Source: Macrotrachela quadricornifera
Taxonomy: Eukaryota > Rotifera > Eurotatoria > Philodinida > Philodinidae
Length of the DNA stretch: 64,000 nt
Direction of reading: 5' to 3'
NCBI GenBank assembly: GCA_022393335.1
Contig: JAJEKB010021016.1
Span: forward strand, 1,112,638 to 1,176,637
Below the pieces are notes generated by a model, which was not told where the DNA came from, made no database searches, and worked only from the letters and a program-made list of their open reading frames with translations. Both the position numbers and the translations under genes were made by a program. Numbering within the stretch: position 1 is the first letter of the stretch; every line of letters begins with the position of its first letter. Shown in pieces: positions 1 to 15,700 of this stretch.

Positions 1-755
1 ATAAGTTAGAAATGCTTGAGAGAGATTATCATCAAAATCAAATTGAGCAGTTGAAGCAAAACCTGATCTTTCATCAGATGATAGTCGATATCGATCAACA
101 GGTAAATCAAGATGACGTTCCAAATCATAGTCATTAAGCTGTAAATTCCAAAAGTCTTTTGATTTACTCATATCTGTTATTCGTTCATATATTGCATAAT
201 CTATATATTTTAATATATTTGAATCAAATGATAATAATCCATCTTGATCATAAGCATTTTGAAGATCATGAAGAAAAATAGATGCTGATGCACCATCAAA
301 TGCTGAATGATGTAAATTAAATATAATTGAATCATCTGATTGAAGTAGATCATTATCATTATCAATCGAAGATGTTTTTCGAATTACTTGACAATAAAGC
401 ATGCGACCACTTGTCAGATCAAATTTATAAGAATAATCAATGATTTTATTCGTATTATCATTTTCTTTATCAATAATTATGTCAAATCCATATAATTTAT
501 GATCATTATGAGAAGGCATTTCGAGTATGGTTTGCATAAGTATACCTTGTGTTATATCAAGCCGAAGTGCTGTTCGAAGCGTTGTGTGCTTGTTAATAAC
601 AGCATCGAGTGCTCGACGTAATCGTGCAATTGAGATAGTACCATTTGATTGAATACGATACTTTATAGGTATGGAATACATGACATTATGTTTTGTGGTT
701 GCAAAACGAATTTGTTCATCAAGAAAAATGCGTTCTTGAGCAAACGATGTTGGAC
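1..755 (-). CDS. NRPS module 10: condensation domain, cut by the window edge
   Basis: The exon starts at an acceptor after position 756 with the same phase-1 junction (G|GT, then PTSFAQERIFLDE) as the other modules. It is open to position 1. About the first 250 codons of a C domain are visible, including an intact HHSAFDG, and they are nearly identical to module 9. It shows that the assembly line continues past the window. The A and T parts, and any release domain, are not visible. Confidence 0.83.
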
Positions 756-3700
756 CTGTATGGGGAAAAAAATAAGCAAATTGATGGAGAAAATCACAAA
801 ATTCTGACTGTAATAAGAAAAAGAATACCATAGCGAAACTGAAGAGCTTGTGAAAATGTATCCGTTAATAAGCTTTGTCATGGCGTTTATAGAGAGGTTT
901 AATACTAATAATAACAGTGTTAAGGGTCTACGGCAAGATAGATAAATGAGTTTTTATCTCATGAGATTTGTGGAAGCAACAAAACTACATAACAAACAGA
1001 TACATCAAACAGTTAATATCCAAACAATACATGAAACAAGGAGACAGCAGAGGTAAAAATAGTCAAAAACCCGTTGGAGGCATAGGCCTATTATATTAGC
1101 ATTTGCTCAATGTTTTGACAACGAAATCACAGGACGAAATGAAAATTATTGGTAACAAAAAGCAGAATATTGCAATTAATGGTCAATGTATTTAATCTAT
1201 TCATTACATGAAAATGTACAAAAATATTAGAATAAATAGATCCAGGTGTATGAGAAAGGTTATAATTGCATTAGTATCAAATAAAAAGTGATGTTTGTTT
1301 GTTATTCAGCACTCTTAAACATTTTTGATAGCATCGACAAATAAGCTAATAAGAAGATATTGAAGCTATGGTCTGTATATATCTCAAAAGTTTATTATTT
1401 AAAACAACTTTCTACCTACAATACGCTTTTTGGAATCCAAAGACGTTGAAAAAGATGTTTAAATTCATAAACTTGGATTTGTTTTTTAATCAAACAATAA
1501 CTCCTTTCACTACAATAAGATTTGCTACCACTACAAGATAACAAATGAAGAACACAAATATATATAAGCCGAAAAGTAGAAAAAGAAATAATAAGGCACA
1601 AGAGGAAAAGAAAGATCACTAGATAGACGGAAATGAACAGAAGAACATTGACGGCTACCTAATATCATCTATCGATAGTAACGGTATTTTTTGGAATGAA
1701 TGAATGAAAATGGACGATAAAGAACTGAAGATTGAAATTGAAAATCAAGGTATTTATTGTACTGGTGAGAGAATATAATTGTGTCCTCTCTGTGAATCAG
1801 TTTAAAACTATTCTATTCGATAGAGATCTTGATTGGCTTCATTCAGATTTGCAGAAATGTGAGTAACAAACTTTTTCGTTTTCATGCCATTATTTTCTAT
1901 CATAGCTGTATCATATGTTTGTATAAAGTTTGCAAGAATGGTCGTTCTTTTTAATTGAAGAATCATTGAAAACAAGCAATATCTGACATAAAGAAGACAT
2001 CACCTGCCATCAATAACAGCGCTACCATTATACTTCAATTATTTTCGATGGCTCTCCAATTAAAGAAATGACCATTCTTGTCAGTACTATATAAGTGAAC
2101 ACAATACAGCTACGATAGCGAAAAATGGCATGAAAAAGAAAAAGTTTGTTTGTCACATTTTCGCAGATCTAAATTAAAGCAGCTAAGACATTGATATAAG
2201 AGATAGTCATCAAGGTTTCCACAAAATAGAATAACTTTTAACTGACTCAAAAGAAGAATACTCAAATATGTTCCCTCATGAGGTTAGTAGAGGGTGATTA
2301 TTCTTAGAATAAATGGATGAAGATATCTGAGAAAATATACAGATCACTTTTTAATATAGGCTAGCTGCATTTCAGATTGTTGAAAATTTCTCCTGGATAT
2401 GAGTTTTTCGTGTGAAAGAAGTATTTTGAAGTATCCATCTGTTGTTGCAAGGGTGTGTACAATGATTCTACACTATGTAGTCTCATTCATGCGTTTCAGA
2501 TATATGCAATGAGGTATAAGGTGAAAAAATATACATTAGAGTGTGTTCAGTGGCAAAAATATGCATTTTGATTACAAATATATAAATTACTAAGTTTCGA
2601 AATGAGATAAAATCAAATTCTTAACACCGAATGATTTTCAGCATCGAAAAGGGTGTTCATCATATCAGTTTATCGTACAGAGGCAAGACATTTTCAGAGA
2701 AGAAAATAGATACATCAGTAAACTACAAAATTATCGTATTAATATATCAAAAAAAAAGTACCATGATTGAAATATAATCACACTTATATCTCAACCCCAA
2801 GACTTTCCAAGTAAAACCTTGTTTGCTTAACTAACTGATTTTTATTGATTGGTTTTTCCGATTGAAAAACTGTTCTATAGATGGGATCATCAATTGATCA
2901 GTCGAAAAAGACTTGGAAAGAATTTCAACTGTCTCTAAATCATCGTTCTGAATGGCAAGTGTACCAAGTAGAATCAAAATGTATAAAAGACTTGCTACTT
3001 CCAACGTATATACTGTTTTATATGTCACTGGCAAAAGCAGCATGTGTGCAATACACTTCAGTGTCTTTAGTTTAAAAATTTTTCTTCGATTTAAATTAAT
3101 GTTAATCTTAACGAGCAGTATTCTACAATATGCAATCTTTGTTAATTAATTTTATTAAGTATAAAAATGAATGCTCGCTTATATTTTAGATTATATGACA
3201 AATCTTAATTCGCGCATTTTGATTATGAAAGTAAAGTGTACATGTATATTATGCTCCGCTAAACGAAGTGTATGAAAACTTTTTCCTTCGAAATACAACC
3301 TTTAACTATGTACTTTGGATGCCTTTTTTTTTAATGAAACTGAAGAATAATAAACTCTTCTAGAACAAAAGTACGGCAATCAATTTTTGGGCTCACAAAA
3401 ATGTATACCTATGTGTTAATAATAAGTGCTTATGATGAAAATAATTATAAACTTTAAGGCGTGCAGGACATAGATGTAAGCTCTAAAAAGGTTTTGCAAA
3501 ATTATTCTCTAAATTTATGGAGTTTTGTGACATACCTTGAATGATATGCAATGAAACCCACGGTGCTTCGCTACCACCTTCCACATCATTATTTGATATT
3601 GATTCTTTTATCAATCGAGCATGATCTATAATAGTGGGATGTTGAAAGAGTTGACCAATGCTGAGTGAATATGAGTCAAAATTAAACATCATCTTGTATC

Positions 3701-6700
3701 GATGATAGAGTTGCATGAGAAGCAATGAATGACCACCAATAAGAAAAATACTGATATTTGTTGAGATTCGATCACGATCAAGAGCTTCGCACCAAAGTGA
3801 ATAGATATCCTCCTCAAGTTGGTTTTTCGGCACTATATGTTGATCATTAGTTGTCGCTAAAAATGATGCGGAAAAATCCGGCGCAGGTAAAGCTTTTCGA
3901 TCTAGTTTTCCATTGGCATTCAACGGTAATCGCTCAAGTTTTACAAACAATGACGGTACCATGAATGGAGGAAGAGAAGATAAACAATGGTTCTGCAATT
4001 GCTCAATCTCAATGTTGTGATCACATACAAAATACGCGATGAGATGTTCATCCCATTTAATAACGACACATGAAGAAACAATCGCTAACAAACATTGTTC
4101 AATTTCTCCTAATTCAATACGCTGTCCACGTAACTTCACTTGATGATCTTTACGACCTAAAAAGTGAATTACACCTTCATTACCGAACCGAACAAGATCA
4201 CCCGTCTTGTAATACATCATTCCGTTGACTTCTAAAAGTGCTTTGATTGTCAAATCATCACGACCAAGATATCCTTCAAATACACCTACTCCACCAATGA
4301 GTAGTTCACCTTCTTGACCTACGACAACAGATTGTGAAAATTCATCAACAAAAAGACATTTGTAGCCGGGTAATGGTCCACCGATAGGAACATTCTTTTC
4401 ATACTCTACTGAATCTACCAAATGGTAAGTAGAAACAAGAGTTGTTTCAGCTGGTCCATATAAATTCCAAATGTGACATTTCTCATTACAATGTCGTTGA
4501 AGTTGTTGAGCCAATTTTACTGGAAGTGCTTCACCTAAGAAAAGAAAAGAGTAAAAGTCAAGATAAAATGGCTCTATTAAAGTAAATCAAAGAAAAAAAT
4601 TACTAACCGATACTACATATCGATCTCATGGTTTCAAAACAAGCGAAATTAGGTTGTAGGTCAAGAAAGTCACATAAGCTGTTGAGAAAAGTAGGTACAG
4701 TATGTATGTATGTGATTTGTTTTTCACGAAGAACTCCACTAATGTATTCTAAATCAATAATGCTCCTTGGACGAATCATAATAACAGTTGCACCAGCAAT
4801 CAGTGTTCCCGATATATCTTGCATATGAATATCAAAAGAACAGCGAACCACTTGTATCACTGTGTCCATCTTATTGAAAGTGCCCACCTCGAGCAGTGAA
4901 TGAATACAATTAGTAAAATTTTCATGTCGCACTTGTGCCTGCAAAAGAAATAAACCGATGAACAGTTGGAAAGTTTCGATCAATGAGAAGAATACAAAAA
5001 GAAGAACTCACTGCTTTTGGTGTACCGGTAGAACCACTTGTAAATATTACATATGCAATATCACTTGGTATCATTCTAATCGAACTGAGTCGAACTAGAT
5101 CACTTTTATTGATCAGAATCGATGATGAATGAGTATTGACTGTTAGATCAACATCACATAAAGACACCCCACAATCGTCAGCAAATTTATCTCGAGTCAA
5201 AGAATGAATAAGAATAAGATGACTATGAGTTTCTTTCAATAATGTCTGCAATCTTTGACGAGGATCTCGAGGTGATAATGGACAATAAACTCCACCTGCC
5301 ATTAAGATTGACATAATTCCAATCACCTAAACAATATTCTTATCTTAAATAATATTCTTTCACAAAATATTTCAATCTTACCATTGTTAAACTTCGTTCC
5401 ATACATTGACAAATAATCTCACCTGGTTGAACATCATAAGTTTGCAAAAGATAAAGTGTAAGATATTGAATATTAGACAATAATTCAGCATATGTTAATG
5501 ATTGTTCATCTAATTCAACAGATAATTTTTGAGGATGATTTGTTGCTTGTTGACTAAAAACTTGTGCAATACAATTTGATTTAACGTTAACCAGTTGAGT
5601 ATGATTCAAATCATCTACCAGTTTAACTTCTGCTGGTAAAATAATTGATAATTCAAAAAGTGATTGATGATAACTTATCGGTTTGTCAAATAGTTGATAG
5701 AGAAGAGATGAAAATCGTTGTGATAATGTATGTACAGTGGATTCATCAAAAAGATCACGAGCACATTCTACTAAACAACTAAGTTTGTTTGATGATTGAT
5801 CATGGAGAATTGTAAAGAAAAAATCAAATTTAGCAGTTACCAATGATGATTCTACTGTTTCAAGTAATGTACCATTGAGATTGAATTGATCATTGTTTTT
5901 GATAGGAGGGATAAAATTAAATACAGTTTCAAAAAAGGCAGGTGCTGGATGACCATTGACAATATGTTGAAGAGGATAATGTGAATGTTCAAGAATTAAC
6001 AAGAATTGATCTCGAACTTGTTTAGCAAGATCAGAAAATGAAGCATTTGGATTAATTTGTATTCGATAAGGAAGAGTAGCAACAAACATTCCTATCATAT
6101 TGTGTAACTCACTCTTATGTCGATTTGCATTAATAAAAGCTATGCATAAATCACATTCTCTATTACTTAATTTGAAGAGAAATGCAAAGAAAATGGCAAG
6201 ACCAAGTTGAAAAGGTGTCATCTGATATGCAGATGCATAAGTTAGAAATGCTTGAGAGAGATTATCATCAAAATCAAATTGAGTAATAGAAGCAAAACCT
6301 GATCTCTCATCAGATGATAATCGATATCGATCAACAGGTAAATCAAGATGACGTTCCAAATCATATCCGTTAAGTTGTAAATCCCAAAAGTCTTTTGATT
6401 TACTCATATCTGTTATTCTTTCATACACTGAATAATCAATATATTTTAATGTATTTGAATCAAATGATAATATTCCATCTTGATCATAAGCAGTTTGAAG
6501 ATCATGAAGAAAAATAGATGCTGATGCACCATCAAATGCTGAATGATGGAGATTAAATATAATTAAATCATCTGATTGAAGTAGATCATTATCATTATCA
6601 ATGGAAGATGTTTTTCGAATTACTTGACAATGAAGCATGCGACCACTTGGCAGATCAAATTTATAAGAATAATCAATGATTTTATCCGTATTATCATTTT

Positions 6701-9700
6701 CTATATCAATAATTATGTCAAATCCATATAATTTATGATCATTTTTCGAAGGCATTTTGAGTATGGTTTGCGTAAGTATACGTTGCGTTATATCAAGACG
6801 AAGTGCTGTTCGAAGAGTGGTATGCTTGTTAATAACAGCATCGAGTGCTCGACGTAATCGTGTAATTGAGATAGTACCATTTGATTGAATACGATACTTT
6901 ATAGGTATGGAATACATGACGTTATGTTTTGTGGTTGCAAAACGAATTTGTTCATCAAGAAAGATGCGTTCTTGTGCAAACGATGTTGGACCTGTATGTG
7001 GAAAAAAAAATAAGAAAATTAGTTGAAAAAAGTCCTAACTGTATAAAGAAAAAGAATAGAATAACGATACTGAAGAGCCTGTGAAAATGTATCCATTAAT
7101 AAAGTTTGTCAAGACATTTATGCAGTTTCCCTCAATCCTTTTTTAAACCGTTTGCCAAGCGTTTATGAAAATGTGCATTCACTTTCCACACACAGTTTCA
7201 AGTATTTATGAAAGGGTATATAGAAACAAAAAATCCAAGCATGGATGGTTATTGATGGCAGTTTGATAGAGTCTTCTAGAAAACGTTATAAAAACGTTTC
7301 GCAACAACATATAGATAGGTTTAATAATAATAATAATAATAATCTTATTAAGGGTTTATGGCAAGATGGATAAATGAGTTTTCTATCTCATGAGATTTGT
7401 GGAAGCAGCAAAACTACATAATAAACAGATACATCAAACAATTAATACCCAAACAATACATTGAACAAGGAGGCGGCAGAGGTAAAAATAGTCACAAAAT
7501 TGAAATTAATAGTCAATGTATTTAACCTTTTCACTACATGAAAACGTAAAAAATATTAGAATAAATAGATCCAGGTGTATGAGAAAGATTATAAGATTGA
7601 AACTACTAAAATTCAGAGGACTTATTGCATTAGTATCAAATAAAAAGTTATATTTGTTAGATGTTCGGCACTCTTAAATACTTTTGATAGCATCGACAAG
7701 TAAGCTGATAAGTAAGATATTGAAACTATGGCCTGTATGTATCTTAAAACTTTATTATTTAAAACATCTTTCTACCTATATATTGTGCTTTTTGGAACTC
7801 GAAGACCATGACAAAGATGTTTAGATTCATAAACTTGAGTTTATTTTTTAACCCAATAACAACTCTTTTCGCGACAACAATATTTGCTACCATTACAAGA
7901 CAACACATGAAGAACACAAATATATATAAGCCGAAAAGTAGAAAAAGAAGTAACAAGACACAAGAGAGAGAGAAAGATTAGTAGATAGACAGGAATGAAC
8001 AGGAGAACGTTAACGGTTGCCTAACGTCATCTATTGGCACTAACAATATTGATTGGAATGAATGATCGAGAATATACGACAAAGAACTGATGATTGAAAT
8101 TGAAAATGAAGGTATTTATTGTACTGACGAGAGAACATATTTGATTGCTCGCTCTGTGAACCAGTTTAAAACTATTATATTCGATAGAGATCTTGATGAA
8201 TATCTCTAATATCAATGTCTTGGTTGGCTTCATTTAGATCTGCAAAACTGAGAGTAACAAACTTTTTCATTTCCATGCCATTTTTTGCTATCATAACTGT
8301 AGCATTTGTTCACTTATACAAGATTTATAAGAATGAGCATTCCTTTTAATTGAAGAATCATTGAAAACAAGCAAGATCGGACATCAAAAATAGCACTACT
8401 TTTCTAATTCTGTTATTTTCGATGGCTTTCAAATTAAAGAAATGACCATTCTTGTCAATACTATACAAGTGAACACAATACAGCTACGATAGCGAAAAAT
8501 GGCACGAAAAAGAAAAAGCTTGTTTGTCTCATTTTTGCAGATCTAAATTAAAGCAGCTAAGACATTGATATAAGAGATAGTCATCAAGGTTTCCACAAAA
8601 TAGAATAACTTTTAACTGACTCAAAAGAAGAATACTCACATATGTTCCCTCATAAGGTTAGTAGAGGGTGATTATTCTTAGAATAAATGGATGAAGATAT
8701 CTGAGAAAATGTACAGATTACTTTTTAATATAGGCTAGTTACATTTCAGATTGTTGAAAGTTTCTCCTGGATATGAGTTTTTCGTGTGAAAGAAGTATTT
8801 TGAAGTATCCATCTGTTGTTGCAAGGGTGTGAACAATGATTCTACACTTTGTAGTCTCATTCATGTATTTCAGACACATACAATGAGATATCAGTTGAAA
8901 AAATATACATTAGAGTGTGTTCAATGGTAAATATATGCATTTTGATTGCAAATATATAAATTACTAAGTTTCGAAACGAGATAAAATCAAATTCTTTGAC
9001 TGATTTTTTATTGTTTTGTTTTCCCGATTGAAAAACTGTTCTATAGATGGGATTATCAATTGATCAGACGAAAGAGACTTGGAAAGAATTTCAACTGTCT
9101 CTAAATCATCGTTCTGAATGGCAAGTGTACCAAGTAGAATCAAAATGTATAAAAGACTTGCTACTTCCAACATATATACTGTTTTACATGTTACTGACAA
9201 AAGCAACATGTGTACAACACAATTTCTTTTTTCTGGTTGAAAATTTTCCTTCGATTTAAATTAATGTTAACGTCAACGAGCAATATTGTACAATATACAA
9301 TCTCTGTTGATAAAGTTTATCAAATATAAAAATGAATGTTCGTTTATGTTTTAGATTATATGACAAATCTTAATTCGTACATCTTGATATATTTTACTCG
9401 TGAAAATAAAGTGTACATGTATATTATGCTTTGCTAAACGAAGTGTATAAAAACTTTTTTCTTCGAAATACAATCCAAAATACCACTCTACGTGACTTGA
9501 TATAATACAAAAACAATAGATATTTATCAAATTTTACAATATTGTTTTACTTAACATATCTGCGAAAAATGCTGGGATGAGCTCCTTTAGTGCCGTTTCC
9601 CCGTTCTATCTTTAACTATGTACTTTGGATACCTTTTTTTAATGAAACTGAGGAATAATGAACTCATCTAGAACAAAAATACGACAATCAATTTTTCGAC

Positions 9701-12700
9701 ACACAAAAAGTATACCTATGTGTTAATAATGAATGCTTATGATGAAAATATCGAATAGGAATCTTCTAAATAGACATCGTCTATGCTTTTCATTTTCACA
9801 AACCGTATTAGTCATAAACTCTTTCTATTTTAGACTTTAAGGCGTGTATGACATAGATGTAAATTCTTAAAAAGTTTCGCAAAATTATTCTCTAAATTTT
9901 TGGAGTTTTCTGACATACCTTGAATTATATGCAATGAAACCCATGGTGCTTCGCTAATACCTTTCACATCATTATTTGGTACTGATTCCTTTATCAATCG
10001 AGCATGATCGATAATAGTGGGATGTTGGAAGAGTTGACCAATGCTGAGTGAATGTGAGTCAAAATCGAACATCATCTTGTATCGATGATAGAGTTGCATA
10101 AGAAGCAGAGAATGACCACCAATAAGAAAAATACTGATATTTGTTGAGATTCGATCACGATCAAGAGCTTCGCACCATAATGAATGGATATCCTCTTCAA
10201 GTTGGTTTTTCGGTACTACCTGTTGATCATTAGTTGTTGCTAAAGATGATGAGGAAAAATCGGGTGTAGGTAAAGCTTTTCGATCTAGTTTTCCATTGGC
10301 ATTCAACGGTAGTCGATCAAGTTTTACAAACAATGACGGTATCATGAATGGAGGAAGAGAAGATAAACAATGGTTCTGCAATTGCTCAATCTCAATGTTG
10401 TCATCACCTACAAAATACGCGATGAGATGTTCATCCCACTTGATAACAACACATGAAGAAACAATCGCTAACAAACATTGTTCAATTTCTCCTAATTCAA
10501 TACGTTGTCCACGTAACTTCACTTGATGATCTTTACGACCCAAAAAGTGAATCACACCTTCATTATCGAACCGAACAAGATCACCAGTCTTGTAATACAT
10601 CATTCCGTTGACTTCTACAAGTGCTTTGATTGTCAAATCATCACGACCAAGATATCCTTCAAATACACCTACTCCACCAATGAGTAGTTCACCTTCTTGA
10701 CCTACGACAACAGATTGTGAAAATTCATCAACAAAAAGACATTTGTAGCCTGGTAATGGTCGACCAATAGGAATATTCTTTTGATACACTACAGAATCTA
10801 CCAAATGGTAAGTAGAAACTAGAGTTGTTTCAGCTGGTCCATATAAATTCCAAATGTGACATTTCTCACTACAATGTTGTTGAAGTTGATGAGCCAATTT
10901 TACTGGAAGTGCTTCACCTAAGAATAGAAAAGAGTAAAGGTCAAGATAATATGGCTCTCTTAAAGTAATTAAAAGAAAAAAACTACTAACCGATACTACA
11001 TATCGATCTCATGGTTTCAAACCAAGAAAAATTAGGTTGTTGATCAAGAAAGTTACATAAGCTGTTGAGAAAAGTAGGTACAGTATGTATGTATGTGATT
11101 TGTTTTTCTTGAAGAACTCGACTAATGTATTCTAAATCAATGATGCTTCTTGGACGAATCATAATAACAGTTGCACCAGCAATCAGTGTTCCCGATATAT
11201 CTTGCATATGAATATCAAAAGAACAGCGAACAACTTGTATAACTGTATCCATCTTATTGAAAGTACCCACCTCGAGCAGTGAACGAATACAATTAGTAAA
11301 ATTTTCATGTCGTACTTGAGCCTATAAAAGTCATAATAAATTGTACGGTTGAAAAGTTTCGATCGATAATCAGTATACAAAAAGAAGAACTCACTGCTTT
11401 TGGTGTACCGGTAGAACCACTTGTAAATATTACATATGCAATATCACTTGGTATCATTTTGATCGAACTAAGTCGAACTAGATCACTTTTATTCATCAAA
11501 ATCGATGATGAATGAGTATTGGCTATAAAATCAACATCACATAAAAATGCTTCACAATCATCATCAAATTTATCTCGAGTCAAAGAATGAATAAGAACAA
11601 GATTACTATGAGTTTCTTTCAATAATGTCTGCAATCTTTGACGAGGATCTCGAGGTGATAATGGACAATAAACTCCACCTGCCATTAAGATTGACATTAT
11701 TCCAATAACCTAAACAATATTTCTCTCTTAAAAAAATATTCTTTCACAAAATATTTCAATCTTACCATTGTGAAACTTCGTTCCATACATTGACAAATAA
11801 TTTCACCTGGTTGAACATAATAAGTTTGCAAAAGATTAAGTGTAAGATATTGAACATTAGACAATAATTCAGCATATGTTAATGATTGTTCATCTAATTC
11901 AACAGATAATTTTTGAGGATGATTTGTTGCTTGTTGACTAAATATTGGTGCAATACAATTTGATTCGATATTAACCAGTTCAGTTTGATTTAAATCATCT
12001 ATCAATTCAACCTCTATAGGTAAAATAATTGATAATTGAAAAAGTGATTGAGTAGAAGTAGTTGGTCCAGTAAATAATTGATAGAGAAGAGATGAAAATC
12101 GCTGTGTTAATATGTGTACAGTAGATTCATCAAAAAGATCACGAGCACATTCTATTGAACCACTAAGTTTGTTTGATGATTGATCATGGAGAATTGTAAA
12201 GAAAAAATCAAATTTAGCAGTTTCCAATGATGATTCTACTGTTTCAAGTAATGTACCATTGAGATTGAATTGATTATTGTTTTTGATAGGAGGAATAAAA
12301 TTAAATACAGTCTCAAAAAAGGCAGGTGCTGGATGACCATTGACAATATGTTGAAGTGGATAATGTGAATGTTCAAGAATTAACAAGAATTGATCTCGAA
12401 CTTGTTTAGCAAGATCAGAAAATGAAGCATTTGGATTAATTTGTATACGATAAGGAAGTGTAGCAACAAACATTCCTATCATATTGTGTAACTCACTCTT
12501 ATATCGATTTGCATTAATAAAAGCTATGCATAAATCACATTCTCTATTACTTAATTTGAAAAGAAATGTAAAGAAAATGGTAAGACCAAGTTGAAAAGGT
12601 GTCATTTGATATGCAGATGCATATGATAGGAATGCATGAGAGAGAGTATCATCAAAATCAAACTGAGCAACAGAAGCAAAGCCTGATCTTTCATCAGATG

Positions 12701-15700
12701 ATAATCGATATCGATCAACAGGTAAATCAAGATGACGTTCCAAATCATATCCATTAAGTTGTAAATCCCAAAAGTCTTTTGATTTCTTCATATCTGTTAT
12801 TCGTTCATATACTGAATAATCAATATATTTTAATGTATTTGAATCAAATGATAATAATCCATCTTGATCATAAGCAGTTTGAAGATCATGAAGAAAAATA
12901 GATGCTGATGCGCCATCAAATGCTGAATGATGGAGATTAAATATAATTAAATCATCTGATTGAAGTAGATCATTATCATTATCAATGGAGGGTGTTTTTC
13001 GAATTACTTGACAATGAATCATACGACCATTTGTCAGATCAAATTGATAAGAATAATCAATGATTTCATTTGTATTATTATTTTCTTCAAGAATAATTGT
13101 ATCAAATCCATATAATTTATGATCATTGTTCGAAGGCATTTCAAGTATGGATTGCATAAGTATACCTTGTGTTATATCAAGCCGAAGTGCTGTTCGAAGG
13201 GTTGTGTGCTTATTAATGACAGCATCGAGTGCTCGACGTAATCGTGAAATTGAGATAGTACCAGTTGATTGAATACGATACTTTATAGGTATGGAATACA
13301 TGACATTATGTTTTGTGGTTGCAAAACGAATTTGTTCATCAAGAAAGATGCGTTCTTGAGCAAATGATGCTTGAGCTATATGTGGAAAAAAAGCACGAAG
13401 AAATTCTGATTGTGAGAAGGAAATGATAGAAAAATAAAGCTTAAAGAAGTTTATGGAAATGCAACTAATAGTAAATCTTTTGAGAAAGTTTAGGAAAGCA
13501 TTCATGGCTCTCTGTCATTCATTGTAAGAGATTTATGAAAACGTCTATTGAAATGAAAAGCCCAAAAAGGAATTATTATGGATTGTACTCTTATAAACAT
13601 TTTTATGTAAGGTCAGAAAAATGTTTTTTCATAGGTATATGGTTAGGTTTAACAATAGCAATAATAATACTAAGAGTTTATTAAAAGATAGAGAAATGAA
13701 TTTTTCACTTCACAAAACTTGTACAAAGAGCAAAACTAAGTAATAAAAAAGGTGCATGAAACAGTTTATAGTCTACGAAAACATTAAAAGAGCAGACTGT
13801 AGAGATACAAATAATCAAATCTATTTGAACTATTCAAGAACAAAAATGCAGGACATAACGAAAAAGATCGATGGCTGAAAGCAGAAGATTAAAGTTAAAA
13901 CTCAATAGATTTAATCTTTTCATATCAAGAGAAAGATATAAATATAGAACAAATCCATAAAGATATGTGTGAAAGAACATAAGATTAAAATTACTACAAT
14001 TTAATGGATTCATTGTATTTTTATCATTGTAAAGTTTCGTTGGTTGGAATGAATGACTGAAGAGGGATGAAAAAGAATCAAAAATTGAAACTAAAACTGC
14101 ATGCATTGATTTTACTAATGTCAGTAGACAAAGTTGTGTGAGAAAATGTAAAGATTACTTTTTGGTACAGATCAGCTGTATGTTAGATGGTCCGAATATT
14201 CTGTTGAAAGTTTATGTTTGATTTGAGTTTTTTGCCAGAAGGAAGTATTTTCAGCGATTAATTTACCATCGAAGAGAGATTAACAATGATTCTACACTCT
14301 ATCTCCACTTTCATACATCTCAGACATATATAAGAAAGCACTAGTTAAAAATATATACAAGGGAGTGTATTCTACGGCGAAAGTTTGTACTGCGCTTCCA
14401 AATACATAACTAAGATTCGAAACGAGATAAAAATAAATCGTTACCAGTAAATAATTTACAGTATTGGAAAACATTCCGAGTACGAATTTACGGTGCAGAA
14501 ACAAAATATTTTCAAAGAAGAAAATAGATTCATGAACAAACTAAAAAATTATCTTGGTCAATATATAGAGATAATACCATAACAGATATATACCCATACA
14601 CCTAGTGCAATTGAAGAATTTTTAAATAAAATCCTGTTTGCTTAAGTAACTCATTCTCATCGATTTGTTTATCTAGATGAGAAACTATTTGATAGATGGG
14701 ATCATCAATTGAAGCAACGAAAAGTACTTAAAAAGTATTTCAATTATCTCTAGATGAAATGATCTAATATAAAAATAACGAATATCTAACAAGTTTTATG
14801 ACATTGTTTTACTTGATATATCTATGAAGAACGATGAAATAGATTCTCGTATTTCTCGTACATTAACTTATCTTTAACTACGTACTTTCGAGGTTTTTTT
14901 TCGTGAAAGTTCAGAATATAGAATTCCTGAGCATGAAGTAATAAAGTCCTCTGTAATGAAAGTAGAATAATCTATCGGTACGTGTTTAATGATAACTCAT
15001 TCTCATGAACATACAGGGTAATCTATCCTTAATCATAGATAAATAAAAGTTTATAATGAGAATATTGAAAAATAAACTCCTCAATAGACGTTATATACCA
15101 TTTTTATTTTCATATATCCTGAGGCTCATAAATTCTTTCACTTATAAACTTTGAAATCTGTATGATATTGACATAAACCCTTTTAAAATTTCTGAAAGCT
15201 GTTTTGCACTGCAAAAATTCATTGTTCTCTTTCTTTTGCGGTTTTGTTAAATACCTTGAATGATATACAATGGAACCCATGATACTTGACTGGTACATTC
15301 CAGTTCATTATCTAACATTGAGTCTTTTAACAATCGAGCATGATTCGTAATGGTGGGATGTTGAAAGAGTTGACCGATGTTGAGTACATGTGAATCAAAA
15401 TTGAAGATCATCTTATATTGATGATAAAGTTGCATGAGAAGCAGAGAATGACCACCAATAAGAAAAATACTGATATTTGTTGAGATCTGCTCACGATCAA
15501 GAGCTTCACACCATAGTGAATGGACATGTTCTTCAAACTCATTCTTCGGCTTCACGTTCTGATCATCACTTGCTGCTAAAAACGATGAGGAAAAATCGGG
15601 TGTAGGTAAAGCTTTACGATCTAGTTTTCCGTTAGCATTTAGTGGGAGTCGATCAAGTCTTACAAATAACGAAGGTACCATAAATGGAGGAAGATAATAT

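Noticed and set aside
2831..3043. Small frame conserved at 8964-9209 (and an opposite-strand frame at 2881-3075 and 9047-9259)
   Set aside because: Both copies lie in duplicated introns whose non-coding parts are equally conserved, and both strands stay open. The conservation is explained by recent duplication and there is no recognisable domain.
7323..7345. Short TAA/AAT repeat considered as a regulatory or CRISPR-like array
   Set aside because: It is a simple microsatellite without spacers. No CRISPR-like array exists in the window, and none is expected in an animal genome.
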